Shown here in pieces: positions 1 through 8,226 of a stretch of 35,053 nt of DNA. Position 1 is the first letter of the stretch. Every line of letters begins with the position of its first letter. The notes under the pieces were generated by a model, which saw nothing but the letters and a program-made list of their open reading frames with translations, did not search any database and had not been told where the DNA came from. This stretch comes from Hydrogenophaga sp. GTDB lineage: Bacteria > Pseudomonadota > Gammaproteobacteria > Burkholderiales > Burkholderiaceae_C. The stretch lies in the NCBI GenBank assembly GCA_020723845.1, contig DYIC01000018.1, positions 1 to 35,053 of the forward strand, written 5' to 3'. Position numbers and translations under genes: made by a program.

Positions 1-37
1 AACCCCTCTCACCTCGCCGCGATCAGCGAAGCTCAGT

Positions 38-67
38 ATTATGACACAGTTTTTGGCGTCTTTGCAA
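38..67 (-). promoter_or_regulatory. Leftward sigma70-type promoter at the window edge
   Basis: On the minus strand a -35 box TTGCAA (62-67) and a -10 box CATAAT (38-43) are separated by 18 bases, in a stretch clearly richer in A and T than the rest of the window. A second -10-like hexamer TATACT lies upstream at 151-156. No convincing open reading frame starts on the minus strand between this promoter and base 1, and the predicted transcript begins near base 31. The strength of the boxes and the lack of a coding start suggest a stable-RNA operon (rRNA or tRNA) beyond the left edge; that identity is inference. Confidence 0.5.
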
Positions 68-273
68 GCTTTGCCAAGCTGCTTTTGACTTGCTACCGCC
101 TTCTGTGTCTTGGCACCACCCCGGGGGCGATGCACTGTTGAGAGCCCGCTAGTATACACCATTTTCTGGCGTTGCACGCGGCGCACGGATCGCTGGCATC
201 GGTGGGCGCCGACGGTGGTGGCGCTGCCTGTCGCACGGGTGGTGCCAGGCACCCGTCGCGCGGGCGGCGAACC

Positions 274-285
274 TGCTACGCTGCG
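274..285 (+). promoter_or_regulatory. Extended -10-like element before the ABC-F gene
   Basis: The sequence TGCTACGCTGCG contains a TG-C extension followed by TACGCT (277-282), only 8 bases before the ATG at 291. It resembles the elements before pgi and marC. If it is a -10 box, the transcript would start within one or two bases of the start codon, making the mRNA leaderless. There is no good -35 box. The rest of 1-290 shows no gene. Confidence 0.3.
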
Positions 286-290
286 CAGCC

Positions 291-2237
291 ATGACGTGGA
301 TGCAATGCATGGCAGTGTCGATGGCCTACGGGCACGTGCCGCTGTTGGACGGGGCCGACTTCACCCTGGACGCCGGCGAACGGGTGGGCCTGGTGGGACG
401 CAATGGCTGCGGCAAATCGACGCTGTTGCGGTTATTGGCCGGCTTGGTACACCCCGACAGCGGGGCGGTGCAGCGGCGGCAGGGGCTACGTTGGGCGTAC
501 GTGGCGCAGGAGCCGGCGTTCGAGGACCAACACACGGTTTTCGAGGCGGTCGCCGACGGTCTGCAGGATGTTCGCACATGGCTGCAGCGGTACATGGCGG
601 CCACGCCCGGCGAGGATTTGGATGCGCTGCAGAATGCGATCGAGGCGGTGGACGGCTGGCGCTGGGAGCAGCGCGTGGCCGAAACGCTGGCGCGCCTGCG
701 GCTGCCCGCGGACGGCGTGCTGCAGACGTTGTCGGGTGGCGTGCGCAAGCGCGTGGCGCTGGCGCGGGCACTGGTGGGTCGGCCCGACGTGTTGTTGCTC
801 GACGAGCCGACGAACCACCTGGACATCGATGCAATCGATTGGCTGGCGGAGCAGCTGCTGGCGTTTCGGGGCAGCGTGGTGGTGATCAGCCACGACCGTT
901 ATTTTCTGGACCGGGTAGTGACCCGCATCGTGGAGCTGGATCGCGCGCGCTTGCAGTCTTACCCCGGCAACTTCAGCCGTTATGAGGCCCTGAAAACCGA
1001 ACAGCTGGCCCAAGAAGCCGTGGTGCAGGCCAAGGCCGACCGGCTGCTGGCCCAAGAAGAAGCGTGGATCCGCAAGGGTGTGGAGGCACGCCGCACGCGG
1101 GCACAGGCACGCATCGAGCGGTTGCAGCGGCTGCGACGGGCACGCGCCGAGCGGCGCGAGGCGGTCGGCCAGGTGCGGCTGGAGCTGGCGCGCGGACAGG
1201 CGAGTGGGCGCCTGGTGGCGGAATTGGAGCGGGTGAGCCTGGCGCTGGGTGAGGGGGCACAGCGCACGACCATCGTGCGTGATTTGTCCTTGACGGTGCT
1301 CCGAGGTGACAAGATTGGACTCATCGGCCCCAACGGCGCTGGCAAGACGACACTGTTGCGTCTGTTGCTGGGTGAGTTGGCGCCCGATGTGGGCCAGGTG
1401 CGTCTGGGCAGCCAGTTGGCGGTGGCGTATTTCGACCAGATGCGCGACGCGCTGGACCTCGACGCCACGCTGGAAACAGCCATCAGCCCGGGCAGCGACT
1501 GGATCGAGTGCGAGGGACGACGCACGCACGTGCGCAGCTACTTGGCCGATTTTTTGTTCTCCCCGGCCCGCGCCCAGAGCCCGGTGCGCTCGTTGTCGGG
1601 AGGCGAGCGCAACCGGCTGCTGCTGGCGCGGCTGTTCGCGCGACCGGCGAACGTGCTGGTGTTGGACGAACCGACCAACGACCTCGACATCGACACGCTG
1701 GAGCTACTCGAGCAGCGATTGGCGGACTATCCCGGCACGGTGTTGCTGGTGAGCCACGACCGGCGCTTTCTGGACGCGGTGGTGACGAGCACGCTGGTGT
1801 TCGAGGGCGACGGCTGCTGGCGCGAATACGAAGGCGGAGTGCAAGACTGGATGACGCAGTCGATGCGGCTGCATGGGCGGGTGCCGGTGTGGCCATCGGC
1901 CTGGCGGGACGAGGACGCGCCGGGCCGGGCCGAAACGAAGGCGACCGAGACAGCGACCGCACCCCGCGCCGCCTCCACGACGGCGGCTCCCGCCCCGCGC
2001 CGCTTGGGTTACAAAGAGCGGCGAGAACTGGAGGCGTTACCGGGACGCATCGATGCACTGGAGGCCGAGCAGCGTGCGATCGAGGCCGAGCTGGCCGACG
2101 GCACGCTGTACGGACGTGACCCCCAGCGGGCGCAGGCGCTGGCCGAACGGCACGGGGCGATCGAAGCAACGCTGATGGAGGCGCTGGAGCGCTGGGAAGC
2201 CCTGAGCGCGTGCGAGCGCGGTGAGCACCATCCATGA
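291..2237 (+). CDS. uup: ABC-F family ATP-binding protein, Uup type
   Basis: Cytosolic twin-ATPase of the ABC-F family without membrane segments. The first nucleotide-binding domain has Walker A at residues 36-44, the signature LSGG at 147-150 and Walker B ending in DEPT near 171-174. The second has Walker A at 346-354, LSGGER at 435-440 and DEPT near 459-462. The basic linker of roughly residues 225-300 is the ABC-F arm between the domains. A C-terminal extension after about residue 560, rich in charged residues and probably coiled coil, is typical of Uup rather than EttA, and in Uup it binds nucleic acid. ABC-F proteins act on ribosomes; Uup is also linked to precise transposon excision. 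At 648 residues the length matches Uup. The stop overlaps the LysE gene start by 4 bases (ATGA), so the two are probably co-translated. Confidence 0.93.
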   Translation: MTWMQCMAVSMAYGHVPLLDGADFTLDAGERVGLVGRNGCGKSTLLRLLAGLVHPDSGAVQRRQGLRWAYVAQEPAFEDQHTVFEAVADGLQDVRTWLQRYMAATPGEDLDALQNAIEAVDGWRWEQRVAETLARLRLPADGVLQTLSGGVRKRVALARALVGRPDVLLLDEPTNHLDIDAIDWLAEQLLAFRGSVVVISHDRYFLDRVVTRIVELDRARLQSYPGNFSRYEALKTEQLAQEAVVQAKADRLLAQEEAWIRKGVEARRTRAQARIERLQRLRRARAERREAVGQVRLELARGQASGRLVAELERVSLALGEGAQRTTIVRDLSLTVLRGDKIGLIGPNGAGKTTLLRLLLGELAPDVGQVRLGSQLAVAYFDQMRDALDLDATLETAISPGSDWIECEGRRTHVRSYLADFLFSPARAQSPVRSLSGGERNRLLLARLFARPANVLVLDEPTNDLDIDTLELLEQRLADYPGTVLLVSHDRRFLDAVVTSTLVFEGDGCWREYEGGVQDWMTQSMRLHGRVPVWPSAWRDEDAPGRAETKATETATAPRAASTTAAPAPRRLGYKERRELEALPGRIDALEAEQRAIEAELADGTLYGRDPQRAQALAERHGAIEATLMEALERWEALSACERGEHHP

Positions 2238-2887
2238 CCTGGAGTGAATTCCTGGCCCTGCTGACGCTGGCCACGGCCACCAGCTTCACACCTGGTCCCA
2301 ACACCACACTCTCGACCGCCCTGGCGGCCAACGGGGGTCTGCGCCGCGCCTTGCCTTTCGTGTGTGCCGTGCCAGTGGGTTGGTCGTTGCTGCTCGCGTT
2401 GTGCGCCGCCGGGGTGGGGGCGGTGGTGCTGGCCGTGCCGGCGCTGCGGCTGGGAATCCTCTGGGGCGGGGTCGCTTACCTGCTGTGGCTGGCGTGGCGG
2501 CTGGCCGGCGCTTCGACACTGGCACGCGGCGAGTCGGATGCCCTGGCCATCACGTTTTGGCGCGGGGTGAGCCTGCAGTTCTTGAATATCAAGGCCTGGA
2601 TGCTCGCGCTGTCCATCGTGGCGGGCTGGATCGCGGGACACGCACACGCGTGGCCGCGGTTCTGGCTGGTGCTGCCGGTGATGGTGTTCTACGCTTTTTC
2701 AAGCAACCTGACCTATGCGCTGGTGGGCTCGGTACTGCGCGGCTGGCTGGCGGGGCCCGTGGTCGAGGGCCGGCCGAGCGGGCGGCGCCTACGGGTTTTC
2801 AATCGCGTGATGGCTGCGGCGTTGGTGGTCACGGCGGTGTGGATGGCATCGAGCGGCATGGGTGGCGTCGCTCACGCGACCGGATGA
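2234..2887 (+). CDS. LysE/RhtB family amino acid exporter
   Basis: Inner-membrane exporter of 217 residues, the usual length for the LysE/RhtB family, which exports amino acids or their derivatives. The N-terminal half contains the family hallmark FTPGPN near residues 18-23, followed by a glycine-rich stretch and hydrophobic segments near 40-65 and 67-90. Further membrane segments lie near 115-135, 140-165 and 190-210, so five or six in all. Its ATG lies inside the stop region of the upstream ABC-F gene (ATGA overlap), pointing to translational coupling. The substrate cannot be told from sequence; homoserine/threonine or lysine are possibilities only. Confidence 0.9.
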   Translation: MTWSEFLALLTLATATSFTPGPNTTLSTALAANGGLRRALPFVCAVPVGWSLLLALCAAGVGAVVLAVPALRLGILWGGVAYLLWLAWRLAGASTLARGESDALAITFWRGVSLQFLNIKAWMLALSIVAGWIAGHAHAWPRFWLVLPVMVFYAFSSNLTYALVGSVLRGWLAGPVVEGRPSGRRLRVFNRVMAAALVVTAVWMASSGMGGVAHATG

Positions 2888-2914
2888 CCGGGTGTGGCGA
2901 CCGACAATGGGGGC

Positions 2915-3583
2915 ATGGGAACGATCCACCTCGTGCGCCACGGGCAGGCTTCTTTCGGCAGCGACGACTACGACCGCCTGAGCGCGTTGGGCTGGCAACA
3001 GGGGCGGCGCCTGGGCGAGTATTTTCGCGCGCACGGGATGCGGTTCGACGCGGTGCTGACGGGCACCCTGCGCCGCCACCACGAGACCTGGCAGGCCATT
3101 CGAGACGGTGGGCAGATCGAGGGTGAGGCCCAGGTCTGGCCAGGGCTGGACGAGTACGACAGCGCCGCGCTGATCGAAGCCCTGAATGCGCCCCCCCTGG
3201 GCGACCCGCACACGCCGCAGGGCTACCGAGCGCACTTTCGTCTGCTGCGCGATGCGTTACAGCAATGGATGGCCGGGGTGATCTCGCCGCGCGGCATGCC
3301 GACCTACGACACCTTCGTGCGAGAAGCGGTGGCGGTGCTGGCGCATGTGCGCGCCCAGTATGCGGGTGACGTGCTGGTGGTGACCAGCGGCGGCCCCATT
3401 GCTACCATCGTCGGGCATTTGGTGGCGGCCTCGCCAGAGGCGACGATCGAGCTCAATCTGCGCATGCGCAACACGAGCGTGACGGAAGTCGCGCACACCC
3501 CGAAGCGATGCGCGCTGGTGAGTTTCAACGCACTGCCGCACTTGAGCGAGCCCCAGCATCGCGAGTGGATCACGCACGCGTGA
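2915..3583 (+). CDS. Histidine phosphatase family protein (phosphoglycerate mutase-like)
   Basis: Cytosolic branch of the histidine phosphatase superfamily, about 222 residues. The N-terminal LVRHGQ motif (residues 6-11) supplies the phospho-accepting histidine. A TGTLRRHHET segment provides the later Arg/His of the pocket. The C-terminal motif, which in most members reads SHGG and carries the second catalytic histidine, here reads TSGG, so that histidine is absent. The ATG at 2915 gives the family N-terminus MGTIHLVRHG and has a G-run just upstream; a GTG at 2894 would add seven residues. It starts 27 bases after the LysE gene and ends 12 bases from the convergent creatininase gene. Substrate unknown. 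It could be a phosphatase with an altered acid/base arrangement or a non-catalytic relative. Confidence 0.87.
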   Translation: MGTIHLVRHGQASFGSDDYDRLSALGWQQGRRLGEYFRAHGMRFDAVLTGTLRRHHETWQAIRDGGQIEGEAQVWPGLDEYDSAALIEALNAPPLGDPHTPQGYRAHFRLLRDALQQWMAGVISPRGMPTYDTFVREAVAVLAHVRAQYAGDVLVVTSGGPIATIVGHLVAASPEATIELNLRMRNTSVTEVAHTPKRCALVSFNALPHLSEPQHREWITHA

Positions 3584-3595
3584 GCGCCGCGCCAC

Positions 3596-4465
3596 TCAGG
3601 CGCCGCCTTCCTCCATCGACGGCCCAGCCACCGCCGTGGTGAGAGGCACGGCCATCACTTCCAGCAACAACTGGGCGAGCGACCGACCCGCCGCGGCCAC
3701 CACCCGCCGACCCCATTCGGCGTCGGCGGCCGTCGCGTTGCCGGCCGCGCCCGCCGGGTGCAGGTCTTGCATTTGCCAAGCGAATTTGGCGCTGCGGCCA
3801 TTGCCCAGCAGCGGATAGCGCTGGGCACGCTGCTCAGAGGACGAGGCAAAGTCACGCGCCGCCGCCAGCGCCACCCGCTGCGGGGCCATCGCCAGCATGA
3901 GTGCCGTCTCCACTTGGCCCGCGTGCACGCCGAAGCGGCGCTCGCGCGCCGACAGATCGGACTGCAGGTCGTGGCCGTCGGCCTCGGTCCACGGCAGGTC
4001 GTACCAGTTGACGCCCCACACGAGCACGTCGTGCCGCGCCCGCAGCTCGCGACCGGCCATGTCCATCAACCCCACGTGCCCCCCATGGCCGTTGAAGAAG
4101 ACGAGCTTGCGCACGCCGGCGCGCGCCACGGACGCGCCGATGTCGCCCAGCAGGGCGAGTGCGGTCGGCGCCGACAGGGTGAGGGTGCCGGGGTAGCGCG
4201 CGTGCTCGGGACTCAAGCCCACGGCTTGCGTCGGCAGGGCATAGATCGGCGCGTCGGGTGGCAGGTGGGGGGCAGCGGCCGCCAGCACGGCCTCGGCAAT
4301 GGCGGTGTCGACCCCGAGCGGTAAATGGGGACCGTGCTGCTCGGTCGCGCCCAGTGGCAACACGGCCACGGTGCGCGCGGGGTCGAGCGCCTGTACCTCC
4401 GGCCAGCGCAGGTCGGCCCAGCGCTTCAGGGTCGGGGACGGTGCAGCAGCGGGCGAGACGGACAT
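3596..4465 (-). CDS. Creatininase-fold amidohydrolase
   Basis: A 289-residue cytosolic protein of the creatininase family, whose metal-dependent members open cyclic amides or cleave related bonds (creatinine, formamide intermediates in riboflavin/F420 biosynthesis, MftE in mycofactocin). Family motifs are clear: LGATEQHGPHLP near 38-49 with E42 and H44 as metal ligands, GVD near 51-53, NGHGGH near 125-130 and HAGQVET near 181-187. The substrate cannot be read from sequence, and no mycofactocin or creatine genes are nearby. It lies 26 bases downstream of the cfa gene on the same strand, so the two probably form an operon, a pairing with no obvious metabolic logic. The ATG at 4465 gives a short Ala/Pro-rich N-terminus before the conserved part. 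Confidence 0.9.
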   Translation of the reverse strand: MSVSPAAAPSPTLKRWADLRWPEVQALDPARTVAVLPLGATEQHGPHLPLGVDTAIAEAVLAAAAPHLPPDAPIYALPTQAVGLSPEHARYPGTLTLSAPTALALLGDIGASVARAGVRKLVFFNGHGGHVGLMDMAGRELRARHDVLVWGVNWYDLPWTEADGHDLQSDLSARERRFGVHAGQVETALMLAMAPQRVALAAARDFASSSEQRAQRYPLLGNGRSAKFAWQMQDLHPAGAAGNATAADAEWGRRVVAAAGRSLAQLLLEVMAVPLTTAVAGPSMEEGGA

Positions 4466-4491
4466 GGGCCCATCTTAGCCAATCGCGCCGA

Positions 4492-5760
4492 TCAACCGCC
4501 CGGCCCGCGCGTTTGGCCCTCGTAGATCCAGCGCCGTGACCACGGCAGCTCCTGCGCGCTGCGGCCCGCGCGCCGGCACAGCACCTGAAAGATCGAGACC
4601 TGATCGTGCTCGAACGCCCAGGCGCAGCCCGCCAGATAGACACGCCAGATGCGCCAGGTTTTCTCGGGCACCATCGCGCGCAGGGCATCGCGCTGCGCCT
4701 CGAAGGCGCGGCTCCAATGCGTCAGCGTCAGCGCGTAGTGGCGGCGCAGGCTCTCGACGTCGAACGGCTCCAATCCGCCCTCTTGCAGGGTGCGCAGCAC
4801 CGTGCCGATGTGCGGCAGCTCCCCATGCGGAAAGACGTAGCGATCGATGAAACGGCCACCGCCGTGCGGCGTCTCGCCATCGTGGGGATCGGTGGTAGTG
4901 ATGCCGTGGTTGAGGCACCAGCCACTGGGCGCCAGTCGGTCGTGGATGATGCGAAAGTACTCCGGCAGATGGCGCAGCCCGACGTGCTCGAACATGCCGA
5001 CGCTGGTGATGCAGTCGTAGGTACCGTCGACGTCACGATAGTCCTGCAGGCGAATCTCGACCCGGTCGGCAAGCCCGGCAGCGGCCACACGCTCGCGCGC
5101 CAGGTCGTACTGCGCCTGCGACAGCGTGATGCCGACACAGCGCGCGCCGAACGCCTGCGCGGCACGCATGACGAGCGCGCCCCAACCGCAACCGATGTCG
5201 AGTAAGGTCTGGCCAGGCTGCAACCGCACCTTGGTCAAAATGTGGTCGATCTTTTTGCGCTGCGCGGTGGCCAGGTCCTCGTCGCCCTGCTCGAAATAGG
5301 CGCACGAGTAAACCATGGCCGGGTCGAGCCAGCGCGCGTAGAAATCGTTGGAGACGTCGTAGTGGTACTGGATGGCCTCGCGGTCGGAGCGGCGGGTGTG
5401 CGTCGTCAACGCCCGCACCCAACGCGAAAGGGCGCCCGGCGTGCGGGACTCTGACTCGGCGCTGGCCGCCACCAGCGTTTGCGCCATGGCGATGACATCC
5501 TCGATCGCGCCTTCGACGTCGATACGACCCTCGACATACGCCTCGCCCAGCGTATCCAGGCTGGGGGCCAGCAGCGCGGGCAGTGCCGCGGCATCGCGCA
5601 CGGTGATGGTCACCCGTGGCTGTTCGAAGTTCCCCAGGTCCCAAAATGGCGCCTCGCCCGCCGCGCCCGCGTCGGTGTGCCAGCGCACACGCAGCGGCAG
5701 ATCGACGCGCTCGCGCCAGCGGCGCACCCAGCTCTCGATGGTGTGGTCGATGGACAGCAT
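4492..5760 (-). CDS. cfa: Cyclopropane-fatty-acyl-phospholipid synthase
   Basis: S-adenosylmethionine-dependent enzyme that adds a methylene bridge to unsaturated acyl chains of membrane phospholipids, typically under stress or in stationary phase. The N-terminal lipid-binding part (about 1-110) precedes the motif QYHYDVSNDFY at roughly 131-141, the SAM-binding LLDIGCGWGAL at 186-196 and VGMFEHVG further on. The length of 422 residues is near the family norm (E. coli 382). I chose the ATG at 5760 because AGGAG sits 5 bases upstream within a strong GAGGAGAGG tract; a GTG at 5784 would add eight residues but would place that tract inside the gene. A hairpin-forming inverted repeat abuts the ribosome binding site. 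The gene is divergent from dsbD and leads into the creatininase gene. Confidence 0.95.
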   Translation of the reverse strand: MLSIDHTIESWVRRWRERVDLPLRVRWHTDAGAAGEAPFWDLGNFEQPRVTITVRDAAALPALLAPSLDTLGEAYVEGRIDVEGAIEDVIAMAQTLVAASAESESRTPGALSRWVRALTTHTRRSDREAIQYHYDVSNDFYARWLDPAMVYSCAYFEQGDEDLATAQRKKIDHILTKVRLQPGQTLLDIGCGWGALVMRAAQAFGARCVGITLSQAQYDLARERVAAAGLADRVEIRLQDYRDVDGTYDCITSVGMFEHVGLRHLPEYFRIIHDRLAPSGWCLNHGITTTDPHDGETPHGGGRFIDRYVFPHGELPHIGTVLRTLQEGGLEPFDVESLRRHYALTLTHWSRAFEAQRDALRAMVPEKTWRIWRVYLAGCAWAFEHDQVSIFQVLCRRAGRSAQELPWSRRWIYEGQTRGPGG

Positions 5761-5762
5761 GT

Positions 5763-5771
5763 CCTCTCCTC
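5763..5771 (-). promoter_or_regulatory. Ribosome binding site that fixes the cfa start
   Basis: On the minus strand this reads GAGGAGAGG, with the AGGAG core 5 bases before the ATG at 5760. It is one of the strongest Shine-Dalgarno tracts in the window and favours the ATG over the upstream GTG at 5784. Confidence 0.8.
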
Positions 5772-5822
5772 GTTCCAACAACACACGTATGGATACGATT
5801 TCGCCTGATCATTGTTGAACGA
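5770..5822 (-). repeat. Inverted repeat (possible hairpin) in the cfa leader
   Basis: The arms TCGTTCCAACAA (5770-5781) and TTGTTGAACGA (5812-5822) are complementary except for one extra C in the first arm, giving an 11-base-pair stem with a single bulge. Between them lies a second dyad, CGTATGGATACG (5786-5797). In the cfa mRNA the downstream arm ends at the first base of the AGGAG ribosome binding site. It could act as an RNA hairpin or as a DNA operator. There is no T-run, so it is not a terminator. Confidence 0.55.
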
Positions 5823-5935
5823 GCGGCCCGAAATGGGAAGCCCCCGGCCGGTATGGGTGGGCGGCGCCTGCAAGCCTGCCGCGACTGCCCGACAATCGGG
5901 AACGCTGCACCGACTTTCCGATCATGAGAGGTGAC

Positions 5936-8149
5936 ATGACGTCCGCGACCGCCCGCCCCATCGACCCCCTGCGCCCCGTACGCGCGTGGCTGCTGTTTTG
6001 GTTGCTGCTGTTTTCGCCTTGGGTGGCCGCACAAGGTGGCTGGTCACTGCCCGGGCGCTCGACCACGCCGACCGCGGTGGCGCAAAGTGAGTATTCGCGC
6101 GTCGAGCTGCTGGCGCACGCCCCCGAAGGCGTCGCGCCGGGTCGGCCCTTGTGGTTGGGCCTGCGCATCGAACACGCACCCGAGTGGCACACCTATTGGA
6201 AAAACCCGGGTGACTCGGGCCTGCCGATCGAACTCGAGTGGACGTTGCCAGACGGGCTACAGCCGGGTGAGGTGCAGTGGCCCACCCCGCGCAAGTTCCC
6301 CATTGGTGAGTTGGCCAATTACGGCTATGACGGCACGCTGCTGCTGCCGGTACCGGTCACCGTGTCGCGCCTCGCGGACGGGCCCACCCTGACCGTGCAA
6401 GTGCGCGCCACCTGGCTGATCTGTCGCCGCGAATGCGTGCCGGAGGAGGCGCGGCTGCAGCTGCAAATACCGACGGACCGCCCCCTTACGGAGCACGCGG
6501 CCGCCTTCGAGGCGGCGCTCGCGGCCGTGCCGCGCACGATCGAGGGACGCGGCGAGCTGCGCGTGGAGGGCGAGCGGCTGCGGCTGCAGGTGGCGGGATT
6601 GCCCCCCGCATGGCGCGGGCAGCGGCTCGAATTTTTTCCGGAGACGGGCAATCTCATCGCACCGGGTGCGCCGTGGGAGCAGCGTTGGGACGGCGATACC
6701 TGGCACGCCAGCGTCCCGCTGACGCCCTACCGCAGCGAGGCTCCCGACCGTCTGGCATTCGTGCTGGCGCCACCGGCGCCCCAGCCCCATGGCCTGGCTA
6801 CAGCGGGTGTGCGGCTCGACTGGCCCGTGGCGGGTCGCTGGCCGCCCGTGGCGCCAGCGCCCGCTGCCACGCCAGCCCTGCCGACGCCCGTGCCCGCCAA
6901 TCCGCCACCGTCGTCGCTGGGCTTCGCCCTGGCTTTGTTGGGGGCGTTGGTGGGCGGGATGGTGCTCAACCTGATGCCGTGCGTCTTTCCCGTGTTGGCG
7001 ATCAAGGTCATGGCGTTTCAATCGCACGGCAGCGACGCGCGCGCCCACCGGCTGCGTGGGCTGGCCTACACCGCGGGCGTGGTGTTGTCGTTTCTCGCCC
7101 TGGGTGCCGTTTTGCTCGGGCTGCGCACGGCGGGTGAGGCCGTGGGCTGGGGGTTTCAGCTGCAAAACCCCTGGGTCGTCGCTGGCTTGGCCACGCTGTT
7201 CACGCTGATCGGCCTCAATCTCGCGGGGGTGTTCCACCTGGGTCAGCTCGCGCCCCCGGGGCTGGCTGGCCTGCAGTTGCGCCATCCGCTGGCCGATGCC
7301 TTTTTGACCGGGGTGCTGGCCACCGCGATCGCCTCGCCCTGTACCGCGCCGTTCATGGGGGCGTCGCTGGGGCTGGCGGTGACGCTGCCGGCGGCGCAGG
7401 CGCTCAGCGTCTTTGCCGCCCTGGGCCTGGGGATGGCGCTGCCGTATCTGGCGGCCAGCTTCTGGCCTGCGCTGGCACGGCGCCTGCCAAGGCCCGGGCC
7501 GTGGATGGAGACGTTCCGGCACGCGATGGCGTTTCCGATGTTCGCCACCGTCGTCTGGCTGCTGTGGGTGCTGGGACAGCAAAGCGGCATCGACGGCGCG
7601 GCAGCGCTGCTGGCACTACTGGTGGCGTTGGCCTTTGCCCTGTGGGCCTGGTCGTTGCGCGGACGCGCGCGCTGGGTACTGGGCAGTGTGGCCGTGGCGC
7701 TGCTGGGATGGCTAGGCACCGTCTGGGGCCCGCGCGTCGGGCAGTTGATACCGGCAAATGTGGCCAGCGATGGCACCACCGCGGCCGCCGACGAGGCGCT
7801 GGCGGGCGATTTGGTGTGGCAGCCCTGGTCGCCTGAGGCGGTCGAGCGGCTGCTGGCGCGCGGCCAGCCCGTGTTCGTCGACTTTACTGCCGCGTGGTGC
7901 GTGACCTGCCAGGTCAACAAAAAAACGACCCTGGGCCACCCCGACGTGCTGGCCGACATGCGCGCCAAAGGGGTGCAGCTGCTGCGTGCCGACTGGACGC
8001 GCTACGATCCCGTCATCACCGCCGAGCTGGCCCGCCTGGGGCGCACCGGGGTGCCGGTCTATGTGCTGCTCGCCCCCGGGCGTGCGCCACGGGTGCTGTC
8101 GGAACTGCTGTCGGTACGCGAGGTGCGCGAGGCACTGGCGACGCTGTGA
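5936..8149 (+). CDS. dsbD: Protein-disulfide reductase, DsbD/ScsB type
   Basis: Inner-membrane protein that carries electrons from cytoplasmic thioredoxin to periplasmic thiol proteins. A signal peptide or first membrane segment occupies about residues 14-32. The periplasmic N-terminal domain (about 50-270) carries the cysteine pair CRREC at 163-167. The multi-span core contains C349 in NLMPCVFP and C469 in ASPCTAP, the redox pair that crosses the membrane. The C-terminal thioredoxin-like domain carries the active site CVTC at 655-658. At 737 residues it is longer than E. coli DsbD (565), because the N-terminal domain is of the larger ScsB-like kind. I chose the ATG at 5936, with AGAGG just upstream; an ATG at 5924 would overlap that site. 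It is divergent from cfa and 77 bases before hemE. Confidence 0.93.
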   Translation: MTSATARPIDPLRPVRAWLLFWLLLFSPWVAAQGGWSLPGRSTTPTAVAQSEYSRVELLAHAPEGVAPGRPLWLGLRIEHAPEWHTYWKNPGDSGLPIELEWTLPDGLQPGEVQWPTPRKFPIGELANYGYDGTLLLPVPVTVSRLADGPTLTVQVRATWLICRRECVPEEARLQLQIPTDRPLTEHAAAFEAALAAVPRTIEGRGELRVEGERLRLQVAGLPPAWRGQRLEFFPETGNLIAPGAPWEQRWDGDTWHASVPLTPYRSEAPDRLAFVLAPPAPQPHGLATAGVRLDWPVAGRWPPVAPAPAATPALPTPVPANPPPSSLGFALALLGALVGGMVLNLMPCVFPVLAIKVMAFQSHGSDARAHRLRGLAYTAGVVLSFLALGAVLLGLRTAGEAVGWGFQLQNPWVVAGLATLFTLIGLNLAGVFHLGQLAPPGLAGLQLRHPLADAFLTGVLATAIASPCTAPFMGASLGLAVTLPAAQALSVFAALGLGMALPYLAASFWPALARRLPRPGPWMETFRHAMAFPMFATVVWLLWVLGQQSGIDGAAALLALLVALAFALWAWSLRGRARWVLGSVAVALLGWLGTVWGPRVGQLIPANVASDGTTAAADEALAGDLVWQPWSPEAVERLLARGQPVFVDFTAAWCVTCQVNKKTTLGHPDVLADMRAKGVQLLRADWTRYDPVITAELARLGRTGVPVYVLLAPGRAPRVLSELLSVREVREALATL

Positions 8150-8184
8150 CGGCGCCCGCGCCAGGACGCGGAGCCGCGACACGG

Positions 8185-8190
8185 GATAAT
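8185..8190 (+). promoter_or_regulatory. -10-like box before hemE
   Basis: GATAAT followed by GCGG lies 36 bases before the hemE ATG, in the 77-base gap after dsbD. There is no recognisable -35 box at 16-18 bases. It may give hemE its own promoter in addition to read-through from dsbD. Confidence 0.35.
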
Positions 8191-8226
8191 GCGGCATCCA
8201 CCGGCTCCTCATCGCTGCGACCACCC

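Noticed and set aside
5761-5784. GTG start for cfa at 5784
   Set aside because: It would place the strong ribosome binding site inside the gene; the ATG at 5760 is better positioned.
6257-7582. 441-codon open frame on the minus strand
   Set aside because: Antisense to the dsbD membrane core; Gln/Arg/His-rich composition typical of a reverse-strand shadow.
7894-8226. N-terminal extension of hemE
   Set aside because: It would overlap dsbD, has no family resemblance, and the ATG at 8227 gives the expected N-terminus.
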